64,000 nucleotides of DNA, taken from CAVSJA01 sp963728145. Its GTDB lineage: Bacteria > Bacteroidota > Bacteroidia > Chitinophagales > Chitinophagaceae. A program made the position numbers and the translations under genes. This document shows positions 19,219 through 27,790 of the stretch, in pieces (the first letter of the stretch is position 1; each line of letters begins with the position of its first letter). The stretch is from contig CAVSJA010000001.1 in the NCBI GenBank assembly GCA_963728145.1, positions 520,638 to 584,637 of the forward strand, written 5' to 3'. The notes below the pieces were generated by a model that saw only the letters and a program-made list of their open reading frames with translations, ran no database searches and was not told the DNA's origin.

Positions 19219-20385
19219 ATGCGCTCAAAACTCATTCTTCTAATTCTGATCATCGCATCTATCAGCTGCAATAATGCTGCAGACAAAACAACTGAAACCG
19301 CTAACACGGATACAACTCAAACAATGAAAAAATTTACTGCAACCGAGGCACCTTATGGAGTAGTGGACGGGCAGAAAGTGACCGAATATACACTCAGTAA
19401 TCCAAATGGAATGACTGTGAAGATTGTTAACTACGGTGGTATTGTAACCCAAATATTCACGAAGGATAAGAACGGATCAATGGGAGATGTTGTACTGGGT
19501 TTTGATTCACTTGCCGGTTATCGGCAAACAGGCAATCCCTATATGGGTTGCATTGTCGGCCGTTATGCCAACAGGATTGCCAATGCACAATTCAAACTAG
19601 ATGGTAAGACCTATAAACTCGCGGCAAACAATAATGGAAATACGCTCCATGGCGGCGTGAAAGGATACGACAAACGTGTTTGGACAACCGATCATTTTGG
19701 AACAAACGATGCTGGCTCGGTTCTCACACTCAAACTAACAAGCCCTGATGGGGAAGAAGGTTATCCAGGGACTCTCACTGCTACAGTTGTGTACACAGTT
19801 ACCGCGGATAATGAATTGAAGATCGATTACAAGGCTACTACCGATAAAGCGACTCCCGTTAATCTGACCAATCATAGTTATTTCAATTTGTCCGCCGGTG
19901 CGGACTCAACCATACTTGATCATGAGCTGATGATAAAAGCAGATCGGTATACACCGGCTAATGCTAAACTCATCCCGACCGGTGAACTAAAAGATGTAAA
20001 AGGAACTCCTATGGACTTTACTGCAGCAAAAAAGATCGGACAGGATATACAAAAATCTGGAGGTGATCCGGTTGGATACGATCATAACTGGGTGTTGAAT
20101 AAAACAGGAAACAATTTGGAATTGATTGGAACACTTTATCACCCAACAAGTGGAAGACTCATGGAGTTTTATACTACAGAACCGGGTGTACAATTCTATA
20201 CCGGAAATTTCCTGGATGGATCGTTGACAGGAAAGGGCGGTAAGAAGTATATCAAGAATTCTGGATTATGTCTCGAAACCCAACATTTTCCGGATTCACC
20301 GAATCAACCATCATTTCCCAATACTATCCTGAAACCGGGAGAAACATACACTCAAACTACTATCTATAAATTCTCAACCAAATAG
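19219..20385 (+). CDS. galM: Aldose 1-epimerase (mutarotase), lipoprotein
   Basis: A 388-residue lipoprotein: hydrophobic leader ending ASISC, then a linker rich in Thr/Asn/Asp, then a complete mutarotase domain. The catalytic His pair appears in NTLHGGVKGYDK near residue 140 and VNLTNHSYFNL near 220, with the catalytic Glu in LCLETQHFPDSPNQPSFP near 352. It speeds interconversion of alpha and beta sugar anomers at the cell surface or in the periplasm, which suits sugars released by the adjacent glycosidases, such as L-arabinose. The DUF4965 gene starts 2 bp after its stop, so they are probably co-transcribed. Confidence 0.93.
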   Translation: MRSKLILLILIIASISCNNAADKTTETANTDTTQTMKKFTATEAPYGVVDGQKVTEYTLSNPNGMTVKIVNYGGIVTQIFTKDKNGSMGDVVLGFDSLAGYRQTGNPYMGCIVGRYANRIANAQFKLDGKTYKLAANNNGNTLHGGVKGYDKRVWTTDHFGTNDAGSVLTLKLTSPDGEEGYPGTLTATVVYTVTADNELKIDYKATTDKATPVNLTNHSYFNLSAGADSTILDHELMIKADRYTPANAKLIPTGELKDVKGTPMDFTAAKKIGQDIQKSGGDPVGYDHNWVLNKTGNNLELIGTLYHPTSGRLMEFYTTEPGVQFYTGNFLDGSLTGKGGKKYIKNSGLCLETQHFPDSPNQPSFPNTILKPGETYTQTTIYKFSTK

Positions 20386-20387
20386 GA

Positions 20388-22868
20388 ATGATTTTGCGAC
20401 GATTGATTTTTGTGGCTGTTGCCTTTCTTGCCTATTGCCTCCCCGAAATTTCGGGGGCCTTTGCCCAAGTTGCTAAAGCACCCGCGTATCCACTAATAAC
20501 ACACGATCCTTATTTCAGCATTTGGAGTTTTTCAGATAAACTAAATGAAACCTCAACCAAACACTGGACAGGAAAAGATCATTCATTAGTTGGATTGATA
20601 AGAGTTGATGGCAAAGTGTACAATTTCCTGGGAAAGGCTGAATATCCCGCGGAAGTTTTGATTCCAACAGGAGAGGATAAACCTTATGCTTGCAAATACA
20701 CAGAACAGGATCCGGGAACTGTTTGGATGAATGAAAGTTTTGATGATAGCAAGTGGCAGGTTGGGCGAGCTCCATTTGGAACCGGTTGGGATAATACTGC
20801 AGTCACCGAATGGAAATCAAAGTCGATTTGGGTAAGAAGAAGTTTTCAATTGGATGAAATTCCAACCGAAGACCTTATTCTTCAACTACGGCATGATGAT
20901 GATGTGCAAGTGTTCATCAATGGAGAACCGGTGTATAGTTGCAAGGATTGTCACACGAGCGATATTCGAGAGTATGTGATAAGTGAGAAAGTAAAAAGCA
21001 AATTCAAGAAAGGAAAGAATCTGCTTGCGATGCATTGCATCAACCCTCGTGGATTTAGTTGGCTTGATGCAGGTATTTCAAAACGGGAAAAAGTAAAAAG
21101 TTTGTTGCCGGCGGTTCAAAAATCAGTTGAAATAACGGCTACGCAAACAAAATATGTGTTCAGTTGTGGTGGAGTGGACCTTGAATTTAATTTTCTTTCT
21201 CCTTTAATCGCAACAGACCTTGATCTTTTGTCCCGGCCATTAAGCTTTCTCAGCTTTTCAGTTGTTTCGAAAGATGGTAAGAACAGAAAAGTCGAAGTCT
21301 TAGTGAGCAGTTCGGGCGCAATTGCAGCGAATACAGGTCGAACTAAATTGGCCGCTGAGGTAAAAGCAACAGGATCTCTTTTATTTGTTAGGTTTGGAAA
21401 TCCCACTCAACCCATACTGCAAAAGAAAGGAGATGACCTGCGCATCGATTGGGGTTATTTCTATACTGCAACTCTGGCTGACAAAGATTGCAGTCTGTTA
21501 ATCGGCGAGAAAAAATCTTCGATCAGGGATTTTGTTGAGAATACGCGTTCTGAACGCCCAAACAAAGCAGAAGGCAACGATTTGGTTTCGGACGCTTATT
21601 TCACATTAACAAGCCAGCGAGAACATTCTCCTTTGAAAACAATGGTCCTCGCTTACGATGATCTGTATTCAATCGAATACTTCAATCAAAATCTTCAGGC
21701 CTGGTGGAAAAAGAATTTTACAAATATGGATGAGTTGATCCGCCGATCCTTCGAAGATTTTACTGCTATTAAATCAAAATGCGATGCTTTTGATAATAAA
21801 CTATATGCGGATACCTACAACGCCGGAGGAGAGTACTATGCTAAATTGTGTGTTCTGGCATACAGACAATCACTCGCTGCCCATAAATTGGTAAGAGGTC
21901 CTGCGGGTGAAATCCTCTTTCCTCAAAAAGAAAATTTTAGTAATGGATCGATCTGGACAGTCGATGTTACATATCCATCAGCACCACTCACATTAATTTA
22001 TAATCCCGATTTGTTAAAAGGAATGACCGATCCATTATTTTATTACAGTGAAAGCGGAAAATGGACCAAACCATTCCCGGCGCATGATCTCGGCACATAT
22101 CCAATAGCTAACGGGCAAACTTATCCGGAAGATATGCCCGTTGAAGAAGCAGGTAATATGATAATTCTTTCCGCAGCAATTTGCAAGGCAGAAAGAAAAC
22201 CAGACTATGCAAGGAAACATTGGAAAATGCTAGGACAGTGGGTTGAATTCCTGGTAAAGGATGGATTTGATCCCGCTAATCAACTGTGCACGGATGATTT
22301 TGCCGGACATTTGGCGAGAAACATAAATCTTTCAATGAAAGCTATAGTTGGAATAGGTTCTTATGCGATGATGGCGGAAATGTTGGGTGAAAAAGAAACA
22401 GCAACTAAATACAAAAAAATCGCATCGGATTATGCAAAGAAATGGATTTGGATGGCCAAAGATGGAGATCACTATGCGTTGACATTCGATAAGAAGGGCA
22501 CCTGGAGCCAGAAATACAATTTGGTTTGGGACAAACTGCTTGGATTGAACTTATTTCCAAAAGATGTTTACGATACGGAGATAAAATATTATCTCACTAA
22601 ACAAAACACATATGGCCTTCCTTTGGATAGCCGGCGAACTTATACCAAAAATGATTGGATAATTTGGACTGCAACCCTTGCATCAAATCAAAAGGATTTT
22701 GAATCATTGGTCAGGCCAGTATATAAATTCGCAACTGAAACATCTACGAGGGTTCCGCTTAGTGACTGGCATGAAACCATTTCAGGCAAACAAGTCGGTT
22801 TCCAGGCGAGAAGTGTGGTAGGAGGCTATTTTATTAAATTATTAGAGTACCGATGGAAAAACAGGTAA
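20388..22868 (+). CDS. Secreted DUF4965/DUF5127 glutaminase-A-like protein with jelly-roll insert
   Basis: An 826-residue exported protein. After the signal peptide comes the family opening PLITHDPYFSIWSFSDKLNE. An inserted beta-sandwich of about 110 residues follows, with sugar-binding jelly-roll character (MNESFDDSKWQVGRAPFG to NLLAMHCINPRG). Then come the DUF5127 region and a C-terminal six-hairpin-like domain (YPEDMPVEEAGNMIILSAAI, LCTDDFAGHLARNINLSMKA). Fungal relatives are called glutaminase A, but most bacterial members sit in polysaccharide loci and have no proven substrate. The start nearly abuts galM and the stop is 1 bp before the GH5-like gene, indicating one operon. Confidence 0.82.
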   Translation: MILRRLIFVAVAFLAYCLPEISGAFAQVAKAPAYPLITHDPYFSIWSFSDKLNETSTKHWTGKDHSLVGLIRVDGKVYNFLGKAEYPAEVLIPTGEDKPYACKYTEQDPGTVWMNESFDDSKWQVGRAPFGTGWDNTAVTEWKSKSIWVRRSFQLDEIPTEDLILQLRHDDDVQVFINGEPVYSCKDCHTSDIREYVISEKVKSKFKKGKNLLAMHCINPRGFSWLDAGISKREKVKSLLPAVQKSVEITATQTKYVFSCGGVDLEFNFLSPLIATDLDLLSRPLSFLSFSVVSKDGKNRKVEVLVSSSGAIAANTGRTKLAAEVKATGSLLFVRFGNPTQPILQKKGDDLRIDWGYFYTATLADKDCSLLIGEKKSSIRDFVENTRSERPNKAEGNDLVSDAYFTLTSQREHSPLKTMVLAYDDLYSIEYFNQNLQAWWKKNFTNMDELIRRSFEDFTAIKSKCDAFDNKLYADTYNAGGEYYAKLCVLAYRQSLAAHKLVRGPAGEILFPQKENFSNGSIWTVDVTYPSAPLTLIYNPDLLKGMTDPLFYYSESGKWTKPFPAHDLGTYPIANGQTYPEDMPVEEAGNMIILSAAICKAERKPDYARKHWKMLGQWVEFLVKDGFDPANQLCTDDFAGHLARNINLSMKAIVGIGSYAMMAEMLGEKETATKYKKIASDYAKKWIWMAKDGDHYALTFDKKGTWSQKYNLVWDKLLGLNLFPKDVYDTEIKYYLTKQNTYGLPLDSRRTYTKNDWIIWTATLASNQKDFESLVRPVYKFATETSTRVPLSDWHETISGKQVGFQARSVVGGYFIKLLEYRWKNR

Positions 22869-22869
22869 T

Positions 22870-23919
22870 ATGAAAAGATGGATATTATTACAATTGCTTA
22901 ATGTTCTTTTTCTAGTTTCTTTTTCTCAGAACAAAGCAATCTGGTCAAAGGAAAAAGCCAGTGAATGGTATAGCAAGCAACCCTGGCTGGTTGGTGCCAA
23001 TTTCTTACCCAGCACAGCTATCAATCAATTAGAAATGTGGCAGGCAGAAAGTTTTGATGCAGCAACGATCGAAAGAGAATTAGGCTGGGCAAGGCAAATT
23101 GGAATGAATGTGATGCGTGTCTATCTGCATGATCTTGCCTGGAAAAAAGATGCTGCCGATTTCAAAAAACGGATCAATGAATTTCTAACAATTGCCGACA
23201 GACAAAAAATAAAAGCATTATTTGTATTCTTCGATGATTGCTGGAATCCAAATGCAGCAATCGGTAAACAACCCGATCCCAAACCAGGCATTCATAACAG
23301 TGGTTGGGTAAGAAGTCCAAATAAAGCAACTCATGATGATCCTTCTCAATGGGGTTATCTCGAAACTTATGTAAAGGATATCCTCCAAACCTTTAAAGAT
23401 GACCAGCGTATCCTGATGTGGGATCTATACAATGAACCTGGAAATAGCGGATACAATGAAGGTTCCTTGCCTCTATTAAAGAATATTTTCGCATGGGCAT
23501 CAGAGATAAGACCATCTCAACCATTGACAGTAGGAACCTGGTATCCAAATAAGGTTCTTAACGAATTTCAATTGAGCAACTCTGACGTCATTACATTTCA
23601 TAATTACAGCAATGCTGAAAATTTGAAACAGGAGCTTGATTCATTAAAGAAGTTTGGAAGACCGATGATTTGTACAGAATATATGGCAAGATCACGAGGA
23701 AGCCGCTTTGAAACGCATTTGCCGATTTTTAAGGCGAATAATGTTGGCGCTATCAATTGGGGATTGGTTTCAGGGAAAAGCAATACGATCTATCAATGGG
23801 ATACGCCCATACCGGATGGATCCGAACCAAAACTTTGGTTTCATGATGTTTTTAGAAAGGATGGATCGCCATATGATGAAAAAGAGGTTAAAGTGATCAA
23901 AGAGCTTACAGGAAGATAA
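22870..23919 (+). CDS. GH5-like (cellulase-fold) glycoside hydrolase
   Basis: A 349-residue secreted TIM-barrel hydrolase of clan GH-A. The acid/base Glu lies in MWDLYNEPGNSGYN near residue 194 and the nucleophile Glu in PMICTEYMARSRG near 273. The N-terminal LVGANFLPSTAINQLEMWQ is typical of a Bacteroidota group often labelled 1,4-beta-xylanase or cellulase family. Substrate is not decidable from sequence. It starts 1 bp after the DUF4965 stop and is the last gene of that run before an inverted repeat interrupted by an IS110 element. Confidence 0.85.
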   Translation: MKRWILLQLLNVLFLVSFSQNKAIWSKEKASEWYSKQPWLVGANFLPSTAINQLEMWQAESFDAATIERELGWARQIGMNVMRVYLHDLAWKKDAADFKKRINEFLTIADRQKIKALFVFFDDCWNPNAAIGKQPDPKPGIHNSGWVRSPNKATHDDPSQWGYLETYVKDILQTFKDDQRILMWDLYNEPGNSGYNEGSLPLLKNIFAWASEIRPSQPLTVGTWYPNKVLNEFQLSNSDVITFHNYSNAENLKQELDSLKKFGRPMICTEYMARSRGSRFETHLPIFKANNVGAINWGLVSGKSNTIYQWDTPIPDGSEPKLWFHDVFRKDGSPYDEKEVKVIKELTGR

Positions 23920-23923
23920 AAGA

Positions 23924-23996
23924 TTTTCCTCCGCGCCTTTGCGCCTTTGCGGTTTCCCTATTGTGCGGAGGAGGTAGACCGCAAAGGCGCAAAGGC
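23924..23996. repeat. GCGCCTTT-type octamer inverted repeat, interrupted by IS110
   Basis: The left arm (23924-23957) contains CCGCGCCTTTGCGCCTTTGCGG. The right arm (23977-23996) starts its complement but stops at GCAAAGGC, and the missing part (GCGGAGAAAG) continues at 25262 beyond the IS element. Joining 23996 to 25262 restores a near-perfect palindrome. An intact copy of the same insertion target remains on the minus strand of the left arm at about 23929-23943. Confidence 0.9.
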
Positions 23997-24058
23997 CTTT
24001 AGATTAATAATGTTCTTTGACAATATTGGAATAAGGAATTGTTTGAAGCTAGAAATTT

Positions 24059-24204
24059 GTGAAAGAGAATGGGGTGAACTTTGCAAAGGCATAGACTAAG
24101 GGGTCTATTCCGCGTATCAGTCCCCATCCTCCTTCACGGTTGCCAAGGCCCAGTTAGAATACTAAGTCCTACAGAGACTAATTAAAGGTCTTAGGCTAGG
24201 CAAC
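24059..24204 (+). ncRNA. IS110 bridge RNA with target- and donor-binding loops
   Basis: Two stem-loops lie between the left end and the transposase. Loop 1: the outer stem GTGAA..ATGGGG..ACT (24059-24080) pairs with AGT..CCCCAT..TTCAC (24119-24137), and an inner stem ATAGAC/GTCTAT (24091-24096, 24103-24108) leaves an internal loop. Its 5' side GCAAAGGC (24083-24090) equals the left flank 23989-23996. Its 3' side TCCGCGTAT (24109-24117) complements the right flank 25258-25266. Loop 2: outer stem GTTGCC/GGCAAC (24139-24144, 24199-24204), inner stem AGTC/GACT. The 5' side TTAGAATAC (24154-24162) equals the right end; the 3' side TAAAGGT (24183-24189) complements the left end. This is the layout known for IS621-type bridge RNAs. 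Exact 5' and 3' ends are unknown. Confidence 0.85.
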
Positions 24205-24233
24205 TTTTTAATAAAAGTCCTAAAAACAAAGCT

Positions 24234-25232
24234 ATGAAAGTTCCTCAAATCATCGGAGCCGACCTCTCCAAAAAAACTATTGATTTTGTCAGCCATGCCT
24301 TCAATACTCATCTTCAGATAAGTAACGATGCTGAAGGTTTCCAGGAACTAATGACCTGGCTGGCCAGGCAAAAAATTATTACTTCAGAAATTATGATTGT
24401 GATGGAACACACCGGACTTTACAGTTGCGCACTTGAAGAGTTTCTGCATCTGAATTGCATTGCTTTTTCTAAAGTATCTGGCCTGGCTATCAAGCGTTCG
24501 ATGGGACTTGTTCGGGGCAAAAATGACAAGATCGATGCACGCAGAATTGCTCAGTATGGTTTTGAAAAACAAAACAGCCTGACAATAGAGCAAGCTCCAA
24601 ACGAGATGTTTAAACAGCTCAAATTGCTTTATTCCACCCGTGCAAAACTGGTTCAGCAACGGGCAGGTTTACTTACCACGGTACAGGAATATCAGCAAGC
24701 ACTGGCATTGAAAAAATCGAATCTGGTCCTTAGCTCGCATTTGCGCATCATCCGAACACTGGATCTGGAAATTAAAAAGCTGGATGCTGCTATTAAAGCA
24801 ATGGTCGAAACAGATGAAAAGATCAATACCAATTATCGCTTGTTGCAAACTATCAAAGGCGTGGGCAAGGTACTGGCACTGGCGATGATCATTAAAACCG
24901 GAAATTTTACCCGCTTTGTAAATAGCCGAAAGTTTGCCAGCTTTTGCGGGACAGCACCTTTTGAACATCGATCAGGAACAAGTATCCGTGGTAAAACCAA
25001 AGTCAGTCACCTGGCTGATAAAGCAGTGAAAACTTTACTGGACCTAAGTGCTAAATCCGCTATCCAATATGACAAAGAACTACGTGAATATTATTTAAAA
25101 AGAATCGCCGCAGGAAAAGCTAAAATGAGTACTATCAACAACGTTCGAAACAAGATCCTGCACCGAATCTTCGCTGTTATCAACCGACAATCACCTTATC
25201 AACCAATATTTAATCCAACCCTAAAAAACTAA
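24234..25232 (+). CDS. IS110-family transposase (bridge-RNA-guided DEDD/Ser recombinase)
   Basis: 332 residues. The N-terminal RuvC-like DEDD domain shows Asp10 (IIGADLSKK), Glu58 (MIVMEHTG), and Asp98 with Asp101 (GKNDKIDARR). The C-terminal Tnp_20 domain carries the serine motif in PFEHRSGTSIRGK (Ser247 or Ser250), with TIKGVGKVLA near residue 206 as the helix-hairpin-helix-like entry. A coiled-coil region (about 130-195) connects them. Members excise and integrate a circular element, guided by an RNA made from the element's own end. The gene is intact and starts at ATG 24234. Its position, with the RNA upstream, places it in the IS110 and not the IS1111 group. Confidence 0.97.
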   Translation: MKVPQIIGADLSKKTIDFVSHAFNTHLQISNDAEGFQELMTWLARQKIITSEIMIVMEHTGLYSCALEEFLHLNCIAFSKVSGLAIKRSMGLVRGKNDKIDARRIAQYGFEKQNSLTIEQAPNEMFKQLKLLYSTRAKLVQQRAGLLTTVQEYQQALALKKSNLVLSSHLRIIRTLDLEIKKLDAAIKAMVETDEKINTNYRLLQTIKGVGKVLALAMIIKTGNFTRFVNSRKFASFCGTAPFEHRSGTSIRGKTKVSHLADKAVKTLLDLSAKSAIQYDKELREYYLKRIAAGKAKMSTINNVRNKILHRIFAVINRQSPYQPIFNPTLKN

Positions 25233-25288
25233 AATTTGTTTTATTCCAAGTCTTAGAATACGCGGAGAAAGAATACAAACTAGAATAC

Positions 25289-27649
25289 ATGAGGTCGCTA
25301 ATCTATATCGCGTTTTTGTTAGCTATTCAAAACGCATCAGCTCAGTCTTACATCCCGGAAAAGAACAACAAGCTCTTCAAGATTCAACCCAAGGTTCCCA
25401 TAAATGCTTATGCGTTTAATATTCGCGATGTTAAACTACTCCATGGCCCATTCAGGAAAGCCATGCAATTAGATAGCGCTTATGTGATCTCATTGAAACC
25501 GGATCGCTTATTACACCGCTTTCATAAACATGCCGGACTTCCTACAAAGGACTCGGTTTATGGTGGATGGGAGAGTGAAGGACTTTCGGGTCATACACTA
25601 GGGCATTATCTTTCTGCTGCTTCGATATTATTTGTTACTACTGGGAATCCTGAGTTCAAAAAAAATGTCGATTACACAATAGATGAATTAGTCCGTTGCC
25701 AGCAGGCGAGAAAAACCGGCTATATCGGCGCCATACCAAAAGAGGATTCAATATTTGGTAAAGTAGCAAAGGGTGAGATTCGCTCTTCTGGTTTTGACCT
25801 CAATGGAGGATGGAGCCCCTGGTACACTGTGCACAAAATAATGGCTGGATTGGTAGACGCATATTTATATGCAGGAAATAAGCAGGCGCTAACTGTGGTT
25901 ACGGGAATGGCTGACTGGACTTACAATACCGTGAACCACCTTCCGGATTCACTTCGATTGAAGATGCTGAATTGTGAATATGGCGGAATGAATGATGTGC
26001 TTGCAAATATTTATGCATTAACCGGAAATAAGAAGTGGTTAGATCTTTCATATAAGTTCTATGATGAATTCGTCATGGGCAAGCTGGCGCAAGGCATCGA
26101 TCCAATGCCAGGAAAGCATTCAAATACAAATGTGCCGAAAGCAATCGGTAGTGCGGCTCAATACGAACTTACCGGCAATGAAAGAGACAAAACCATCGCC
26201 TCTTTCTTCTGGGATATAATGGTGCATAAGCATACTTATGTAATTGGAGGAAACAGCAATTACGAATATTGCGGGGAAGCGGGAAAACTAAATGATCGTT
26301 TGAGTGATAACACCTGCGAAACCTGCAATACCTATAACATGCTAAAGCTGACCAGGCATTTGTTTTCATGGCAACCGACATCCTCCTTGATGGATTATTA
26401 CGAACGGGCTTTGTACAACCATATTCTCGCTTCACAAAATCCGGAGACGGGAATGATGTGTTATTTTGTTCCATTGAGAATGGGAACAAGAAAAACATTC
26501 AGCAATCCATACAGAACATTCACCTGTTGTGTGGGTAGCGGAATCGAGAACCACTCGAAATACGGAGAACAAATCTATAGTCACGATAAAGCGAATTCAA
26601 TCTATGTAAACCTGTTTATTCCTTCTGTTTTGACCTGGAAGGAACAAAAGATTGTTTTGAGACAGGAAACAGATTTTCCAAAATCAAATTCAGTCAATTT
26701 CATTTACGAAGGATCGAAATCAAAATCATTCACGGTTTATGTCCGAAAACCAAATTGGACAAGAGGAACTGTACAATTCTTTAAAAATGGAGTAGCGATG
26801 AAGATTGAATTAACCAATGAGGCCAATGGTTATTTCAATATAAAGGATAAATGGAAGAAGGGCGATAAATTGGAACTAAGATTCCCAATGGCACTTTACA
26901 CCGAATCAATGCCCGACAATCCCAACAGAATTGCTTTTTTATATGGACCGATTGTCCTGGCAGGTCAACTTGGAAAAGAAATGCCGGATCCGGTTTATGG
27001 TACACCGGTATTGCTAACGGATAATCGCAATATCAACGATTGGATCAAGCCCGCTGTTGATCAGCCCTTGCAATTTGAAATGCAAAAGGTTGGGAAGCCA
27101 TTCGATGTAAAACTGATCCCTTTTTATCAAACCTACGATCAATATTATAGCGTGTACTGGGATTATTTTACCAGCGCTGACTGGGCGGCAAGACAAAAAG
27201 AATATGAGGATGAAAAGAAAAGAGAAAAAGAAATCGAAGAAAAAACAATCGATTATTTCCGCGTAGGGGAGATGCAACCCGAACGAGATCATAACCTGAC
27301 TGCAAGCGAACGATCATATGTGAGTCACGCCCTCGGAATCGCCGGCCGCGAGGCCCGTTCCGGGAATTATTTCTCCTTCGAAATGAAGGTGGATAATTCT
27401 GTTAAGAACAACCTGCTCCTGAAATTTATCGGCGACGATAAGGATCGTAAATTTGACATCCTGATCGACGGCACCCGAATCGCCACCGAAGAATGGAAAG
27501 GAGGCCAAACAGGAAAGTTCTATGAAAAGGAATATTCAATTCCACAGGACCTTATCAACAACAAATCCAAAATCACGGTCCGTATTGAAGCGAACTACGG
27601 AAAAACCGCTGGAAGAGTTTTTGGAGTGAGAACTATCAAAGCATCTTGA
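25289..27649 (+). CDS. Secreted GH127 (DUF1680) beta-L-arabinofuranosidase-like enzyme
   Basis: A 786-residue secreted protein with signal peptide (about 1-19) and a full GH127 catalytic barrel. Active-site residues match the zinc-thiolate centre: Glu and Cys in NTCETCNTYN near residue 342 and Cys-Cys in TFTCCVGSGIENH near 412. NCEYGGMNDVLANIY near 230 is also conserved. After the barrel come beta-sandwich domains, a Glu/Lys-rich helix near 640 and a C-terminal DUF4986/DUF6805-like domain. It is longer than the other GH127 here, so probably a different specificity. The IS110 insertion lies 28 bp upstream of its start and may have cut it from the operon's promoter. The stop overlaps a heptad repeat. 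Confidence 0.9.
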   Translation: MRSLIYIAFLLAIQNASAQSYIPEKNNKLFKIQPKVPINAYAFNIRDVKLLHGPFRKAMQLDSAYVISLKPDRLLHRFHKHAGLPTKDSVYGGWESEGLSGHTLGHYLSAASILFVTTGNPEFKKNVDYTIDELVRCQQARKTGYIGAIPKEDSIFGKVAKGEIRSSGFDLNGGWSPWYTVHKIMAGLVDAYLYAGNKQALTVVTGMADWTYNTVNHLPDSLRLKMLNCEYGGMNDVLANIYALTGNKKWLDLSYKFYDEFVMGKLAQGIDPMPGKHSNTNVPKAIGSAAQYELTGNERDKTIASFFWDIMVHKHTYVIGGNSNYEYCGEAGKLNDRLSDNTCETCNTYNMLKLTRHLFSWQPTSSLMDYYERALYNHILASQNPETGMMCYFVPLRMGTRKTFSNPYRTFTCCVGSGIENHSKYGEQIYSHDKANSIYVNLFIPSVLTWKEQKIVLRQETDFPKSNSVNFIYEGSKSKSFTVYVRKPNWTRGTVQFFKNGVAMKIELTNEANGYFNIKDKWKKGDKLELRFPMALYTESMPDNPNRIAFLYGPIVLAGQLGKEMPDPVYGTPVLLTDNRNINDWIKPAVDQPLQFEMQKVGKPFDVKLIPFYQTYDQYYSVYWDYFTSADWAARQKEYEDEKKREKEIEEKTIDYFRVGEMQPERDHNLTASERSYVSHALGIAGREARSGNYFSFEMKVDNSVKNNLLLKFIGDDKDRKFDILIDGTRIATEEWKGGQTGKFYEKEYSIPQDLINNKSKITVRIEANYGKTAGRVFGVRTIKAS

Positions 27650-27731
27650 TTATTGATTATTTATTATTGATTATTATTGTCGTTGGCAGGTTTCAATAAT
27701 CAATAATTAATAATCAATAATTAATAATTAA
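27648..27731. repeat. ATTATTG-type heptad inverted repeat
   Basis: The left arm (27648-27680) is ATTATTG/ATTATTT heptads. The right arm (27693-27731) is CAATAAT/TAATAAT heptads, complementary to it. Only a 12-bp centre separates them. The stop codon of the GH127 gene is inside the first unit. Confidence 0.92.
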
Positions 27732-27790
27732 AAAAAACTTACACTTAAAGTATCTAAGACAACAACATAAACAGCTCAGGATTTAACGTT

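Larger units (their letters stand above)
23997..25259 (+). mobile_element. IS110-family insertion sequence
   Basis: About 1.26 kb, the normal size for IS110. Left end CTTTAGATT at 23997, right end TTAGAAT at 25259. The boundaries are inferred by rebuilding the broken palindromic repeat around it and from matches to the element's own guide RNA. The dinucleotide before the left end is GC (23995-23996) and the one after the right end is AC (25260-25261), a one-base difference expected if donor and target cores differed. There are no terminal inverted repeats and no target duplication, as usual in this family. It carries a 5' non-coding RNA region and one transposase. Confidence 0.85.

Noticed and set aside
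24234..25232. Transposase considered as IS1111 subgroup
   Set aside because: IS1111 elements carry the RNA after the transposase and have sub-terminal inverted repeats; here the structured RNA is upstream and the downstream gap is only 27 bp.
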